64,000 bases of DNA. Source: Shewanella japonica (GTDB lineage Bacteria > Pseudomonadota > Gammaproteobacteria > Enterobacterales > Shewanellaceae). Numbering within the stretch: the first letter of the stretch is position 1; each line of letters begins with the position of its first letter. Position numbers and translations under genes: made by a program. Shown in pieces: positions 9,688-19,252 of the stretch. The stretch lies in assembly GCF_002075795.1 (NCBI RefSeq), contig NZ_CP020472.1, forward strand, positions 3,703,001-3,767,000, read 5' to 3'. The notes under the pieces are model-generated. The model made no database searches and had not been told where the DNA came from. It saw nothing but the letters and a program-made list of their open reading frames with translations.

Positions 9688-11208
9688 TTAATGTTTAACG
9701 TTATCTGAGCTTGGTAGGAATAAGAAAGGTTGTTCAATGAGTTGCGTGTATCGTAGCTCAAAATCTGTTGCGACAAGAGGCTTACTAAAATACTCCCCTT
9801 GAATGGTATCAGTACCGAACTCAATTAAGGTATCAAATACATCTTTGGTTTCAACCCCTTCGACCGTAACATCAAAACCAAGGCTCTTAGCCAGTTCGAT
9901 GCTAGTTTTCACAATCTTATTAGCTTGTAAATCGCAGTTAAAGTCGTCCAAAAAGGCTTTATCAATTTTAACTTCATCAATGGGGAGGTGGCGTAAGTAA
10001 GCTAAAGATGAATGCCCTGTACCGAAATCATCAATGGCAATTTTAACTCCTAACTCACGAATTTCTTTTAGTGTTTCGATGGTCCGTGCTAAATCTAACA
10101 TCAACACACTTTCAGTGATTTCAATCATTAAGTTCTCAGCAGGCACTTTGTACTGCATAAGCAAATTACTGATATCAATTGGCAAATGCTGATTTTCAAG
10201 ATCTTTAGTGGATAAGTTAACTGCCACTTTGATATTAATGCCTTGCTGTAACCACTTAACCTGCTGCTGTAACACTTGTTCAAGAGCCCACTTACTGATT
10301 AAGTCAATCATGCCAGTATGTTCAGCTAAAGGAATAAACTCTGTAGGCGGTATAATGCCTAAGCCATCATGCTCCCATCGAATTAACGCTTCAACTTGTG
10401 AACACTTACCCGAGCTGATATCCAACTTAGGTTGGTACACCATATGGAGCTGGTTTTGCTTCAGACTTTTAGGCAAGCTATTAATGATTGTCAATTCACG
10501 ATATTGAGCTTTGTCATCATCTTGATTATAAAATGCGATATCGTTTCGGCTGAGCTTGGCTTTTTTTAGTGCTAAATCTAATCGACGTAGCATTAAACTC
10601 ACATCCGCATGATGGTCATGCAGCTCAAGTACCCCTAATTGTACTTTAATGCTGATTGGAGTTTGCTCGATGTCGAATGGCTTTTGTAGATGCTGCTTTA
10701 TATTAGATAACTCGTTGACTGAAATAGCTTTAGGGTAGAAAAGTAAAAACTCATTACCGTTCATTCTTGAAACGAATTGTGGCGGATTGTTTAGCCCCTT
10801 AATTCGTAATGCAAAAGATTTTAATAACTGGTCACCAAAAATAAATCCAAAGAGATCATTTACAAAGCGAAACTGCTGAATGTCCACCAGCACGAGCATC
10901 CCCTCAGTCGCAGGCATCTTGGCAAACATTTTACGCTTGAATCCAACTCGATTAGATAACCCTGTCAGCTTGTCTCGCTCAAGCGTTATAGGGTTGTTTT
11001 GCTGGAATAAATTGAGGTTTCTAACCAGAGGTTTGAATGCTCTTGGAGTATGTTTAAAGTTAAGTGGGGACTGGGTTGCATTATTCGACTCTAAGGTTTG
11101 AGTCAGCTCTGCGATGAATTTGCCTTGTTGGAAGTAACCGCCTAATACAATACCCAATAACAAAATAAGGGCGATAAACAATACAATTATAATTTCAATA
11201 CTTAACAC
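9688..11208 (-). CDS. Membrane EAL phosphodiesterase with degenerate GGDEF
   Basis: The 506-residue protein opens with one membrane helix (about residues 4-27), then a GGDEF-fold domain whose signature reads MNGNEF instead of GGDEF (about 148-153), so cyclase activity is unlikely. The EAL domain keeps EALIRW (about 272), EITESVLML, IDDFGTGHSS, KIDKAFLDDF and EGVET, the metal- and substrate-binding motifs of an active c-di-GMP phosphodiesterase. It lies 81 bases downstream of the HDOD gene on the same strand and may be cotranscribed. A role as a c-di-GMP-degrading enzyme is inferred from motifs only. Confidence 0.92.
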   Translation of the reverse strand: MLSIEIIIVLFIALILLLGIVLGGYFQQGKFIAELTQTLESNNATQSPLNFKHTPRAFKPLVRNLNLFQQNNPITLERDKLTGLSNRVGFKRKMFAKMPATEGMLVLVDIQQFRFVNDLFGFIFGDQLLKSFALRIKGLNNPPQFVSRMNGNEFLLFYPKAISVNELSNIKQHLQKPFDIEQTPISIKVQLGVLELHDHHADVSLMLRRLDLALKKAKLSRNDIAFYNQDDDKAQYRELTIINSLPKSLKQNQLHMVYQPKLDISSGKCSQVEALIRWEHDGLGIIPPTEFIPLAEHTGMIDLISKWALEQVLQQQVKWLQQGINIKVAVNLSTKDLENQHLPIDISNLLMQYKVPAENLMIEITESVLMLDLARTIETLKEIRELGVKIAIDDFGTGHSSLAYLRHLPIDEVKIDKAFLDDFNCDLQANKIVKTSIELAKSLGFDVTVEGVETKDVFDTLIEFGTDTIQGEYFSKPLVATDFELRYTQLIEQPFLFLPSSDNVKH

Positions 11209-11289
11209 AACTTATCGCTCCTTATTCAATTGGGGTTAATTCCATAACCAAGCTCATTCATGTCTGCTTGGCGGCTATATTCTCAGCTG

Positions 11290-12132
11290 TTATTGGTAAC
11301 TTTGCTTAATAGAATGATACACATCTAAAAACTCGTCACTCTCTAGATCTTCCGGTGTTACAGGTAAGCCGCGAGTTGCAAAAATATCTAGACGTTGTTC
11401 CAATTCAGGCCCTGCTCTTAACTCGCCAGTATAATAAGCTGCTGAGCGAATAAAGTCTAAATAGGTCACCGACTCAGGCATATAATGAAGATCAGCCCAG
11501 CGTTCAACCACTTCCATCACTTCAGGCGCAAAGTCCCAAGTCTTTAAAATAGCACGACCAATTGGCCCTTGCATTTTACGGACTAAACCACGTAACTGTT
11601 CAATACTTGTAAAGGCATCAGGCTTTGTTTCTGCCTCAGATAACACAGGTAGAGCGCCAATATTATGGACTAAGCCTGCCAATGTTAATGTTTCAGGGTC
11701 TAATTTCTTACTCGGGTGACGTTTATTGTAAATAGCCAACATAGCACCGGCTGATGCGGTGACCTCGATAGAGGTTTGCCACACTTCATCCATCACTTCC
11801 CAAACCATCTCATTGGTTGAGATAAATAATTGCTCTAATGCGACAGAGGTAACAATCGCTTTTATTTGTATTAGTCCAATACGATTGACAGCAGCACTGA
11901 TATTTTCAGCTTTGTTACCTCGGCTATATAAAGCACTGTTTGCCACCTTAATAATACGCGCAGAAATTGCGGCATCTTGACCAATAATGTCGCCAACTTG
12001 TTTAAGACTTGAGTCTGGTTGCGCAACAACTTCCTGCACCCGCATGGCGACTTCAGGCAGTGTCGGAAGCACTAAAGCATCGTCTTTTAGCTTCTTTAAT
12101 AGCCCTACCAATAATTGGTGTTCAGTTGTCAT
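11290..12132 (-). CDS. HDOD domain protein
   Basis: This 280-residue protein is mostly one HDOD domain (about residues 10-215), with LPTLPEVAMRVQEV at the start, IIGQDAAISARIIKVANSA and LAGLVHNIGALPVL. HDOD proteins resemble HD phosphohydrolases without a full catalytic set and act as signalling scaffolds. No other output domain is visible; the last 65 residues are helical and unassigned. The downstream EAL gene suggests a shared signalling role, which is inference from position. Confidence 0.88.
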   Translation of the reverse strand: MTTEHQLLVGLLKKLKDDALVLPTLPEVAMRVQEVVAQPDSSLKQVGDIIGQDAAISARIIKVANSALYSRGNKAENISAAVNRIGLIQIKAIVTSVALEQLFISTNEMVWEVMDEVWQTSIEVTASAGAMLAIYNKRHPSKKLDPETLTLAGLVHNIGALPVLSEAETKPDAFTSIEQLRGLVRKMQGPIGRAILKTWDFAPEVMEVVERWADLHYMPESVTYLDFIRSAAYYTGELRAGPELEQRLDIFATRGLPVTPEDLESDEFLDVYHSIKQSYQ

Positions 12133-12286
12133 AGATCCCGCCTGTAATTTTATTGTTGTTGCTTTGTTTCGATTATATCAGCTATGTCATTTAATAGAAT
12201 AAAGAAAAAGCACTAATCTTTATAAAGCATGTCAATTAATTAGCAAACATTAAATTAGACAAGCAGCACAATCACAGATGAATTAT

Positions 12287-12316
12287 TTGCATTCAGCGAC
12301 CATACTTAAGTAAAAT
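12287..12316 (+). promoter_or_regulatory. Probable sigma70 promoter of trhP
   Basis: TTGCAT (12287-12292), an 18-bp spacer and TAAAAT (12311-12316) stand 46 bases before the trhP ATG, followed by a GC-rich discriminator (GCCGCCCCC). The match is by eye. Confidence 0.55.
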
Positions 12317-12362
12317 GCCGCCCCCGCGCTGTGTGCGAATTTCCATCAAATTGAGAGTGATT

Positions 12363-13760
12363 ATGTTTAGACCAGAGCTATTGTCTCCAGCAGGAACGTT
12401 AAAGAATATGCGCTATGCCTTTGCATACGGTGCAGATGCTGTTTATGCAGGCCAACCTCGCTATAGCTTACGGGTTAGAAATAATGACTTCAAAATGGAA
12501 AATCTGGCTATGGGCATCAAAGAAGCCCATGCGCTAAATAAAAAGTTGTATGTCGTCAGTAACATTGCACCGCACAATGCAAAATTAAAAACTTACATAC
12601 GTGATATGGCACCTGTCATTGATATGAAGCCTGATGCTGTGATCATGTCAGATCCTGGTCTTATTATGATGGTGCGTGAGGCATTCCCAGATCAAACGGT
12701 TCATTTATCAGTGCAAGCTAATGCAATTAACTGGGCCTCTGTTAAGTTTTGGCAACAACAGGGGATTAAACGAGTCATCTTATCTCGTGAATTATCATTA
12801 GATGAAATTGAAGAGATTCGTCAACAGTGCCCAGATATTGAATTAGAAGTGTTTGTCCACGGTGCGTTATGTATGGCTTACTCTGGACGTTGTTTATTAT
12901 CAGGCTATATCAATAAACGCGATCCAAACCAAGGCGCATGCACTAATGCTTGTCGCTGGAAATATGATGTACATGAAGCTAAGCAAACTGACACAGGTGA
13001 TATCATCGCCGTTAACCCACAAGGTATCGTCGATGCAAACGGTGTGCAAATTGAGACACCGACGTTAGGTGCTGGTCAACCTTCAGATGAAGTTGTCCTA
13101 TTACAAGAGCCTGGGCGTCCAGGTGAATATATGCCCGCTTATGAAGACGAGCACGGCACTTACATCATGAATTCTAAAGACCTACGTGCGATTCAACACG
13201 TCGAACGTTTAACAAAAATGGGCGTAGACTCTCTTAAAATTGAAGGCCGTACTAAGTCATTTTATTATGTCGCACGTACAGCTCAATTGTACCGTCAAGC
13301 TATTGAAGATGCAGTTGCAGGTAAAGACTTTGATCGTACATTAATGCACAACCTTGAAGGGTTAGCACATCGTGGTTACACCGAAGGTTTCTTACGTCGC
13401 CATGTTCATGATGAATATCAAAACTACGATTACGGTTACTCAATCAGTGACACTCAACAGTTTGTTGGTGAGTTCACTGGCGTTCGCAATGATAGCGGCG
13501 CTGCAGAAGTCGATGTTAAAAATAAGTTCTCTGTCGGTGATAGTGTTGAAGTCATGACGCCACAAGGAAACTTTACCCTGACGATTTCAGAGCTAGTCAA
13601 TCGTAAAGGTGAATCAGTTGAAGCTGGGTTAGGTTCGGGTCACTTTGTATTTTTAGCCGTTCCTGAAAGCGTTGAGTTAGATAAAGCAATCTTGATGCGT
13701 AACTTACCGCAAGGCAAAGATACTCGCAATCCTCATCAAGCTGCAGAAAAAGCTGAGTAA
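12363..13760 (+). CDS. trhP: tRNA 5-hydroxyuridine synthase TrhP (YegQ, U32 family)
   Basis: The 465-residue U32 'peptidase' begins MFRPELLSPAGTLKNMRYAF, nearly the same as E. coli YegQ, so ATG 12363 is chosen over an in-frame ATG at 12315 that overlaps the promoter -10 box. TrhP makes 5-hydroxyuridine at position 34 of tRNAs in an O2-independent route that uses prephenate, the precursor step to cmo5U/mcmo5U. Cysteines expected to hold an Fe-S cluster are present in HGALCMAYSGRCLLSGY, GACTNACRWKY and nearby. The family is not a protease here. The ferredoxin gene starts 6 bases after its stop, so the two form an operon. Confidence 0.93.
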   Translation: MFRPELLSPAGTLKNMRYAFAYGADAVYAGQPRYSLRVRNNDFKMENLAMGIKEAHALNKKLYVVSNIAPHNAKLKTYIRDMAPVIDMKPDAVIMSDPGLIMMVREAFPDQTVHLSVQANAINWASVKFWQQQGIKRVILSRELSLDEIEEIRQQCPDIELEVFVHGALCMAYSGRCLLSGYINKRDPNQGACTNACRWKYDVHEAKQTDTGDIIAVNPQGIVDANGVQIETPTLGAGQPSDEVVLLQEPGRPGEYMPAYEDEHGTYIMNSKDLRAIQHVERLTKMGVDSLKIEGRTKSFYYVARTAQLYRQAIEDAVAGKDFDRTLMHNLEGLAHRGYTEGFLRRHVHDEYQNYDYGYSISDTQQFVGEFTGVRNDSGAAEVDVKNKFSVGDSVEVMTPQGNFTLTISELVNRKGESVEAGLGSGHFVFLAVPESVELDKAILMRNLPQGKDTRNPHQAAEKAE

Positions 13761-14018
<258 letters not shown>

Positions 14019-14063
14019 CCCGAAAGCACAAGCTTAATCCTTCGGTGAAAACTGAGATACACA

Positions 14064-14088
14064 AAAAAGGCGCCTAAGGCGCCTTTTT
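14064..14088 (+). terminator. Rho-independent terminator of trhP-yfhL
   Basis: An 11-bp stem (AAAAAGGCGCC / GGCGCCTTTTT) with a TAA loop and T-run follows yfhL by 45 bases. The A/T-flanked stem can work in both directions, but ubiT ends on the far side at 14154. Confidence 0.9.
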
Positions 14089-14153
14089 ATTAATAGAATT
14101 TTAATGCTCTGCTCAGATAGTGCTCAACAATAGTAATAAGTTGCCTACAGACA

Positions 14154-14675
14154 TTAAGCTGACGCTTGGGGCTGCTCAGATGAGTAGCCTTGAAGAGTTT
14201 GTAGTGTTAAAGCCAGCTTCTCTATTGTTAATCTAGCGGGTTTAGGCAGAGATTCTAGCTCAATACCGAGTAGTAAATTTTTCACTTCTAAGCCTAACTC
14301 AGTATCCCCTTCAATTTTTAACTTACGTTGAAAGAATAAGGTATCAGGATCTTCTTTTCCTGCCGCAACTAACAGTAACTCAGGAACATTAGCCGTAAAA
14401 GTCACATCTGCTTGTGTTAATGGTCTAAGCAACAATTCATCATTGAAACTGATTTCAAAGTGCAAGCCAATATCCATCACAGAAATAGCAACCCATTTAG
14501 ACTGCAAAAAGTCTAACTCACCAAATTTTATCTGTTCAGACAATGTCAAAGACAATAATTTAGCCAACACATTCATTTTGGCTTTTTCTGGTACTACCGC
14601 CAAAGATTGCGTTGCCACTTTAGGGGCTAACCCTAGTACATTTTTAGCCACACTATTGGTGAAACGAAAAGACAT
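14154..14675 (-). CDS. ubiT: O2-independent ubiquinone biosynthesis accessory factor UbiT (YhbT)
   Basis: This 173-residue protein has an SCP2 sterol-carrier fold (about residues 40-150, with FGELDFLQSKWVAISVMDIGLHFEISF). UbiT binds the lipid intermediates for the oxygen-independent hydroxylation steps of ubiquinone synthesis. Divergent from it, 136 bases away, are ubiU and ubiV, the same trio as E. coli yhbT-yhbU-yhbV. Length matches E. coli YhbT (174). Confidence 0.92.
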   Translation of the reverse strand: MSFRFTNSVAKNVLGLAPKVATQSLAVVPEKAKMNVLAKLLSLTLSEQIKFGELDFLQSKWVAISVMDIGLHFEISFNDELLLRPLTQADVTFTANVPELLLVAAGKEDPDTLFFQRKLKIEGDTELGLEVKNLLLGIELESLPKPARLTIEKLALTLQTLQGYSSEQPQASA

Positions 14676-14732
14676 CCCTACTCCTACACTGCTTACTCTA
14701 ATAATTAAGCTAGTTTACTCACATTTTATCAA

Positions 14733-14748
14733 TTGAAACCTGTTTCAA
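14733..14748. promoter_or_regulatory. Perfect 16-bp palindrome in the ubiT-ubiU divergent promoter
   Basis: TTGAAAC-CT-GTTTCAA has 7-bp perfect arms. Spacing rules out the FNR consensus TTGAT-N4-ATCAA. The core GAAAC-N2-GTTTC resembles the published PsrA-type consensus, but the regulator is unproven. Confidence 0.45.
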
Positions 14749-14757
14749 ATCAAATCA

Positions 14758-14773
14758 TGTGACGTCATTCAAC
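14758..14773. promoter_or_regulatory. Candidate CRP site upstream of ubiU
   Basis: TGTGACGTCATTCAAC matches TGTGA-N6-TCACA with a perfect left half and 3 of 5 on the right. In Shewanella CRP governs anaerobic respiration, so a site here would fit oxygen-independent quinone synthesis. Match is by eye only. Confidence 0.35.
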
Positions 14774-14811
14774 TTTACACTCCCTTTCTACGACAGTTTG
14801 AGAGAGAGAAT

Positions 14812-15813
14812 ATGGAACTCTTGTGCCCAGCAGGAAATTTAGCCTCATTAAAAGCCGCTTTTAGAGCAGGTGCTGATGCGGTTTACCTCGGATTAAAAAA
14901 TGATACAAATGCACGTTCATTTGCAGGGTTAAACTTTACACCCGAGCAAATGAAACAAGCGACGAAGCTTGCCCATAGTCAAGGCAGAAAAGTATTTTTA
15001 ACCTTGAATACTTACCCAAAACCAGGTGAAGAGTCACGCTGGTATCAGGCCATTGATCTGGCAGCCCAACTTCAAATGGATGCTTTAATCACTGCTGATA
15101 TTTCGCTGCTCGACTATGCAAGCCGTCGATACCCTCATTTACCGCTTCATTTATCAGTTCAAGCTAGTGCAACGAACCTTGCTGCACTAGAGTTCTACCA
15201 ACAGGCATTTAATATCGAGCGAGCGGTATTACCTCGGGTATTGTCGATGAAGCAAGTCAAAGATCTTGCTAAAAATAGCTCTGTTGACTTGGAAGTGTTC
15301 GCCTTTGGTAGCCTTTGCATTATGGCAGAAGGACGATGCCACCTATCATCTTATGTTACAGGTCAGTCACCCAATACCGGTGGTTCTTGCTCGCCAGCAA
15401 AACACGTTAGATGGCAAGAAGACGGTAATCAATGTTTAACACGTTTAAATGAAATACTCATTGACACTTCTAATATCGACCAACAGTTAGGTTACCCCGT
15501 TGTGTGTAAAGGGCGCTACATTGCTGAAAATGAATCCCAAGCCGACTACTTACTCGAGTCGCCAACAAGCTTGAATACACTCAGTTTATTGCCTCAACTT
15601 GCTAACGCAGGTATTTGTTCTCTTAAAATTGAAGGCCGACAACGCAGTCCAGTGTATGTTGAACAAGTCACCCGTGTTTGGCGTGAAGCAATAGACAGTT
15701 ACTTGGCCAACCCAAATGCATTTACTGAACTTGCAAGATGGAATGAAACATTAGCAAAGGTATCAGAAGGACAGGTCACCACATTAGGCGCCTACGAGCG
15801 TCAATGGCAGTAG
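14812..15813 (+). CDS. ubiU: O2-independent ubiquinone hydroxylation protein UbiU (U32 family)
   Basis: The 333-residue U32 protein begins MELLCPAGNLASLKAAFRAGADAVYLG. Four cysteines fall at residues 169, 176, 193 and 232, exactly the positions known to ligate the [4Fe-4S] cluster of E. coli UbiU. UbiU and UbiV form a heterodimer that hydroxylates ubiquinone precursors without O2, using prephenate as oxygen donor. GAGAGAGA lies a few bases before the ATG. ubiV starts 10 bases after its stop. Confidence 0.95.
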   Translation: MELLCPAGNLASLKAAFRAGADAVYLGLKNDTNARSFAGLNFTPEQMKQATKLAHSQGRKVFLTLNTYPKPGEESRWYQAIDLAAQLQMDALITADISLLDYASRRYPHLPLHLSVQASATNLAALEFYQQAFNIERAVLPRVLSMKQVKDLAKNSSVDLEVFAFGSLCIMAEGRCHLSSYVTGQSPNTGGSCSPAKHVRWQEDGNQCLTRLNEILIDTSNIDQQLGYPVVCKGRYIAENESQADYLLESPTSLNTLSLLPQLANAGICSLKIEGRQRSPVYVEQVTRVWREAIDSYLANPNAFTELARWNETLAKVSEGQVTTLGAYERQWQ

Positions 15814-15823
15814 GTAAGAATTC

Positions 15824-16714
15824 ATGAAAATTTCACTCGCACCAATTAATTATTGTTGGGAAAAAACCGCAGTAGATGACTTTTACCAGCAAGCTACTCA
15901 AAGTCGCATAGATACCATTTACCTTGGTGAAACCGTCTGCAGTCGCAGAAGATTACTCAAATTCAATGATTACATTGAACTGGCAACCATGCTTAACGCT
16001 CACGGAAAAAATGTCATTTTATCTACCATGGCATTAATTGAAGCTCAATCGGAGCTGACCGAGTTAAAAAAGTATGTCGATAATGGTGAGTTCAGCATCG
16101 AAGCAAATGACATGGCTGCAATTCAAATCGCACAACAAGCAAACCTGCCATTTATCTGTGGTCCTTCAATCAACAACTACAACCGAGCCAGCTTAGATAT
16201 ACTGCATAAAATGGGAATGAGTCGTTTTGTTATGCCATTTGAACTGTCTAAAGCTTGGTTAGATACAGTATTAAATCATCCTAATAGGCCTGGGTTTGAA
16301 GTTGAAGTGACTGGATATGGGTATATTCCATTGGCGCATTCTGCTCGTTGTTTTACCGCTAAACATTTCGGGTTAAGTAAAGATAACTGCGAGACAATAT
16401 GCCGCCAGCATCCCAAAGGCATTTTGGCGCAAACTCAAGAGCAACAAAGTCTATTACGTCTAAACGGAATTCAAACTCAATCTGCAGCTCATTTGGACTT
16501 AACCTCTGAAATCGCCGATATGATAGCAATGGGCGTTAATTTCTTTAGGGTCTCACCCAATGATATTCACGATATTAAGCGAGCCGATGAATTAGTGAGC
16601 TTAATTAGCCACCTTAAAAACCACAGCGATGAAGCAGACAATAAGACCACATCTTCGAACGTTAATGCCTGTAATGGCTATTGGTTTGGTCAAGCAGGAT
16701 TACAACAAGTGTAG
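15824..16714 (+). CDS. ubiV: O2-independent ubiquinone hydroxylation protein UbiV (U32 family)
   Basis: UbiV, 296 residues, is the partner of UbiU. Cysteines at 39, 176, 189 and 193 correspond to the E. coli cluster ligands 39, 176, 193 and 197, with a 4-residue shorter loop between the second and third. It is the second gene of a ubiUV operon. Its stop is only 6 bases from the stop of the convergent DUF998 gene, and a 9-bp GC-rich hairpin lies just inside that gene. Confidence 0.94.
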   Translation: MKISLAPINYCWEKTAVDDFYQQATQSRIDTIYLGETVCSRRRLLKFNDYIELATMLNAHGKNVILSTMALIEAQSELTELKKYVDNGEFSIEANDMAAIQIAQQANLPFICGPSINNYNRASLDILHKMGMSRFVMPFELSKAWLDTVLNHPNRPGFEVEVTGYGYIPLAHSARCFTAKHFGLSKDNCETICRQHPKGILAQTQEQQSLLRLNGIQTQSAAHLDLTSEIADMIAMGVNFFRVSPNDIHDIKRADELVSLISHLKNHSDEADNKTTSSNVNACNGYWFGQAGLQQV

Positions 16715-16720
16715 TGTAGT

Positions 16721-17440
16721 TTACTTGCTTAATTGCCCCTGTTGCAGGGGCAAGAAGTACCAGCGACATATACTCAATATCCATAACCACATAGTGACAA
16801 TGCTGCACCAGAATAAAATGGATAGCCACCAAATATCAGGTTTCGGCGATTGAGAAACTATCGCCTGAAATAATTCACCATCTGAAATCGGGTTTAAGCC
16901 TAAGCTCTCCCGCCAACATTCATGAGCTAAAATGCTGCCATGAATGAGCACAATAACAAAGCTCAACATCAGAGGTAAGAACAAGCGAATTCTTCGCTCA
17001 ATAGCACACTCTATAAAGCAAAAAATCGCAGCTAATAAACCAAAGTAAATGTAGATAGACACAGCTTTGATGTGTAAATGAAACACATTAAGCGGAAATA
17101 AGCCCGTTGCAGCTAAAGCAATAAACGTCACGATGAGTGAAAACCAAAAGAGTCCGCTGGAAATACGTCGACTTAACTGTAAGCCAAATAAACAACTCAT
17201 TGTCAGGCTTAAACTACCAAAAAACAGCCCTCCGTTGATCCATAACGCACTAGAAGAACGATTGTAGGTGCCGAGTTCACTGATAGAAAATTGCAGTAAA
17301 CTGTATTGATCGCCAAATTGAATATATTCCATCAATACCGATAAACTAATACCAAGAAAAAGGCCAAGCAACCCTAGCAAACCAAACAGGTAAGCTAATC
17401 TGGCGATTTTTTCTCGTTTACTTAATATCACAGTAGTCAA
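16721..17440 (-). CDS. DUF998-type integral membrane protein
   Basis: The 239-residue protein has about six to seven hydrophobic helices, and its N-terminal region (ISELGTYNRSSSALWINGGL) matches what is expected of DUF998 proteins. Function is unknown. It is convergent with ubiV and encodes its last residues across a GC-rich hairpin (16733-16753). No partner genes are evident. Confidence 0.7.
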   Translation of the reverse strand: MTTVILSKREKIARLAYLFGLLGLLGLFLGISLSVLMEYIQFGDQYSLLQFSISELGTYNRSSSALWINGGLFFGSLSLTMSCLFGLQLSRRISSGLFWFSLIVTFIALAATGLFPLNVFHLHIKAVSIYIYFGLLAAIFCFIECAIERRIRLFLPLMLSFVIVLIHGSILAHECWRESLGLNPISDGELFQAIVSQSPKPDIWWLSILFWCSIVTMWLWILSICRWYFLPLQQGQLSK

Positions 17441-17850
17441 ATTTCCTTATATGGTTTGCTTTATCATACTGAATCTACATTGATAAAACCGCTATGCACA
17501 TCTAATGTTTAGTAACTCATTTATATGACGACAACAGTACCCTGCTATGCACAATCGAACAAAGCACCTTAATAATTGTAATAACAAAGACCAAAACACA
17601 CAACAACAGTTAGCTAACATTATGATTACAAACAAATTATTACGTGCATTTATTGCCAAACCCTATAGAATATAGATAAGCAAAATAACTCAATAACTAT
17701 TCGCCAAAGTGAATAGTTTTACATAGACTAGATAAGCAGGTACCCTTGCCTCGCTTTATTACTTCTGAATGGACATTCAGCATTTTTCCCACTGGACGGT
17801 TAGACACAATCAGCCAAGCTTATTTGGCCAATTGCAAAGGCATATAAAAA
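17441..17850. other. Intergenic region with a possible 33-codon leader ORF
   Basis: This 410-base gap separates the divergent DUF998 and YjiH genes. Most of it is AT-rich with no clear element. A candidate 33-codon ORF (TTG 17746, stop 17845-17847, AGG 5 bases before the TTG) ends 3 bases before the YjiH GTG start and in the same frame. It could be a leader peptide or chance. Confidence 0.35.
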
Positions 17851-19209
17851 GTGACTCAAGAAAAACAAAAATACAACATTAAGACAATATTGACCTTTGT
17901 CATACCGTCATTGCTAGGCTTGTTATTATTCATGACGCCTATCAGTTATAACGGCGCCATTACGATTCCAATTGCTATTGTTTCCAAAGCAGTGCAAAGC
18001 CATTTTGCCGACGTATTACCTTTATTGGTAACTTGTATTGTCGTGTTTATGGCTATCATTTCGGTAATCAGTAAATTACTTAAGCCTAAATTGGTATTAG
18101 AAAAGCCTTTTCTTAATACCCTTCTCAATGTGTCACCTTTTTGGTTAGTTGTTCGTATTTTAGGTGCGATATTCATTGTATTAACTTATTTAGAGATTGG
18201 CTCCGAAGTTATCTATTCTGCAGATACTGGTGCATTAGTCCTTAATGACTTGCTACCTGTATTATTTTCTGTGTTCATTTTCGCAGGTATGTTGCTGCCG
18301 TTATTATTAAATTTTGGTTTGCTCGAGTTTTTCGGAACCATGCTGACTAAATTAATGCGTCCTATCTTTAACTTACCTGGCAGAAGTGCAATCGACTGTA
18401 TGGCATCATGGCTAGGTGATGGTAGTGTCGGCATTTTAATGACCAACAAACAATATGAAACACGCCTTTATACTGAGCGTGAAGCCGCTGTCATCGGTAC
18501 AACCTTTTCTGCTGTTTCGATTACCTTTAGCTTAGTCGTTATCTCTCAAGTCAAACTTGAACACCTTTTTGTACCGTTTTATTTAACAGTATGTTTAGCT
18601 GGTTTTGTCGCTGCTGTAGTGGTTCCTAAGTTACCACCACTGTCATGGAAAAAAGATTTATACATAGATAACACCCCTCGTCATCCTGACGATGAAATGA
18701 TCCCTAAAGGTCATGGGGTTATGTCGTGGGGATTTGAGCAAGCAATCAATAAAGCATCTCGTGCTGGCGGCGTTAAACATGTACTGCGTGAAGGCGTAAA
18801 AAATGTCGTGGATATGGTGTTCGGTATTATCCCAGTAGTAATGGCCATTGGTACTATTGCCCTTATACTTGCAGAAAACACTCCTATTTTTGAATACTTA
18901 GGTATGCCGTTTATTCCACTGTTAGAACTACTGCAAATTCCGGAAGCTGATGTCGCATCAACCACAATCGTAGTCGGTTTTGCTGATATGTTCTTGCCAT
19001 CTATTTTAGCAAGCTCTATTGAATCTGATTTAACGCGTTTTGTGATTGCGGCTTTGTCAGTCACACAATTAATCTACATGAGTGAAGTCGGTGCATTATT
19101 AATTGGTAGCAAAATCCCAGTTAACTTCTTTGAGTTATTTGTAGTATTCATTCTACGTACACTCGTTACACTGCCTGTCATTGCACTTTGTGCTCATTTA
19201 CTCATTTAG
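17851..19209 (+). CDS. YjiH family nucleoside-recognition-domain membrane protein
   Basis: The 452-residue, roughly ten-helix protein contains paired Gate/nucleoside-recognition-type modules (FAGMLLPLLLNFGLLEFFGTM; GDGSVGILMTNKQYE) and matches the YjiH family. Substrate is unknown; family members are predicted transporters. GTG is used as start at 17851, with AAAGG about 10 bases upstream; no better start exists. The end is marked by two tandem hairpins, the second a classic terminator. Confidence 0.82.
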   Translation: MTQEKQKYNIKTILTFVIPSLLGLLLFMTPISYNGAITIPIAIVSKAVQSHFADVLPLLVTCIVVFMAIISVISKLLKPKLVLEKPFLNTLLNVSPFWLVVRILGAIFIVLTYLEIGSEVIYSADTGALVLNDLLPVLFSVFIFAGMLLPLLLNFGLLEFFGTMLTKLMRPIFNLPGRSAIDCMASWLGDGSVGILMTNKQYETRLYTEREAAVIGTTFSAVSITFSLVVISQVKLEHLFVPFYLTVCLAGFVAAVVVPKLPPLSWKKDLYIDNTPRHPDDEMIPKGHGVMSWGFEQAINKASRAGGVKHVLREGVKNVVDMVFGIIPVVMAIGTIALILAENTPIFEYLGMPFIPLLELLQIPEADVASTTIVVGFADMFLPSILASSIESDLTRFVIAALSVTQLIYMSEVGALLIGSKIPVNFFELFVVFILRTLVTLPVIALCAHLLI

Positions 19210-19252
19210 TGTAAATCAGTAAACTCATTGAGTAATTATTTTACTCAACATT

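Noticed and set aside
14760..14767. TGACGTCA as an operator on its own
   Set aside because: An 8-bp palindrome is expected by chance in such a length; it is taken instead as part of the better CRP-like match.
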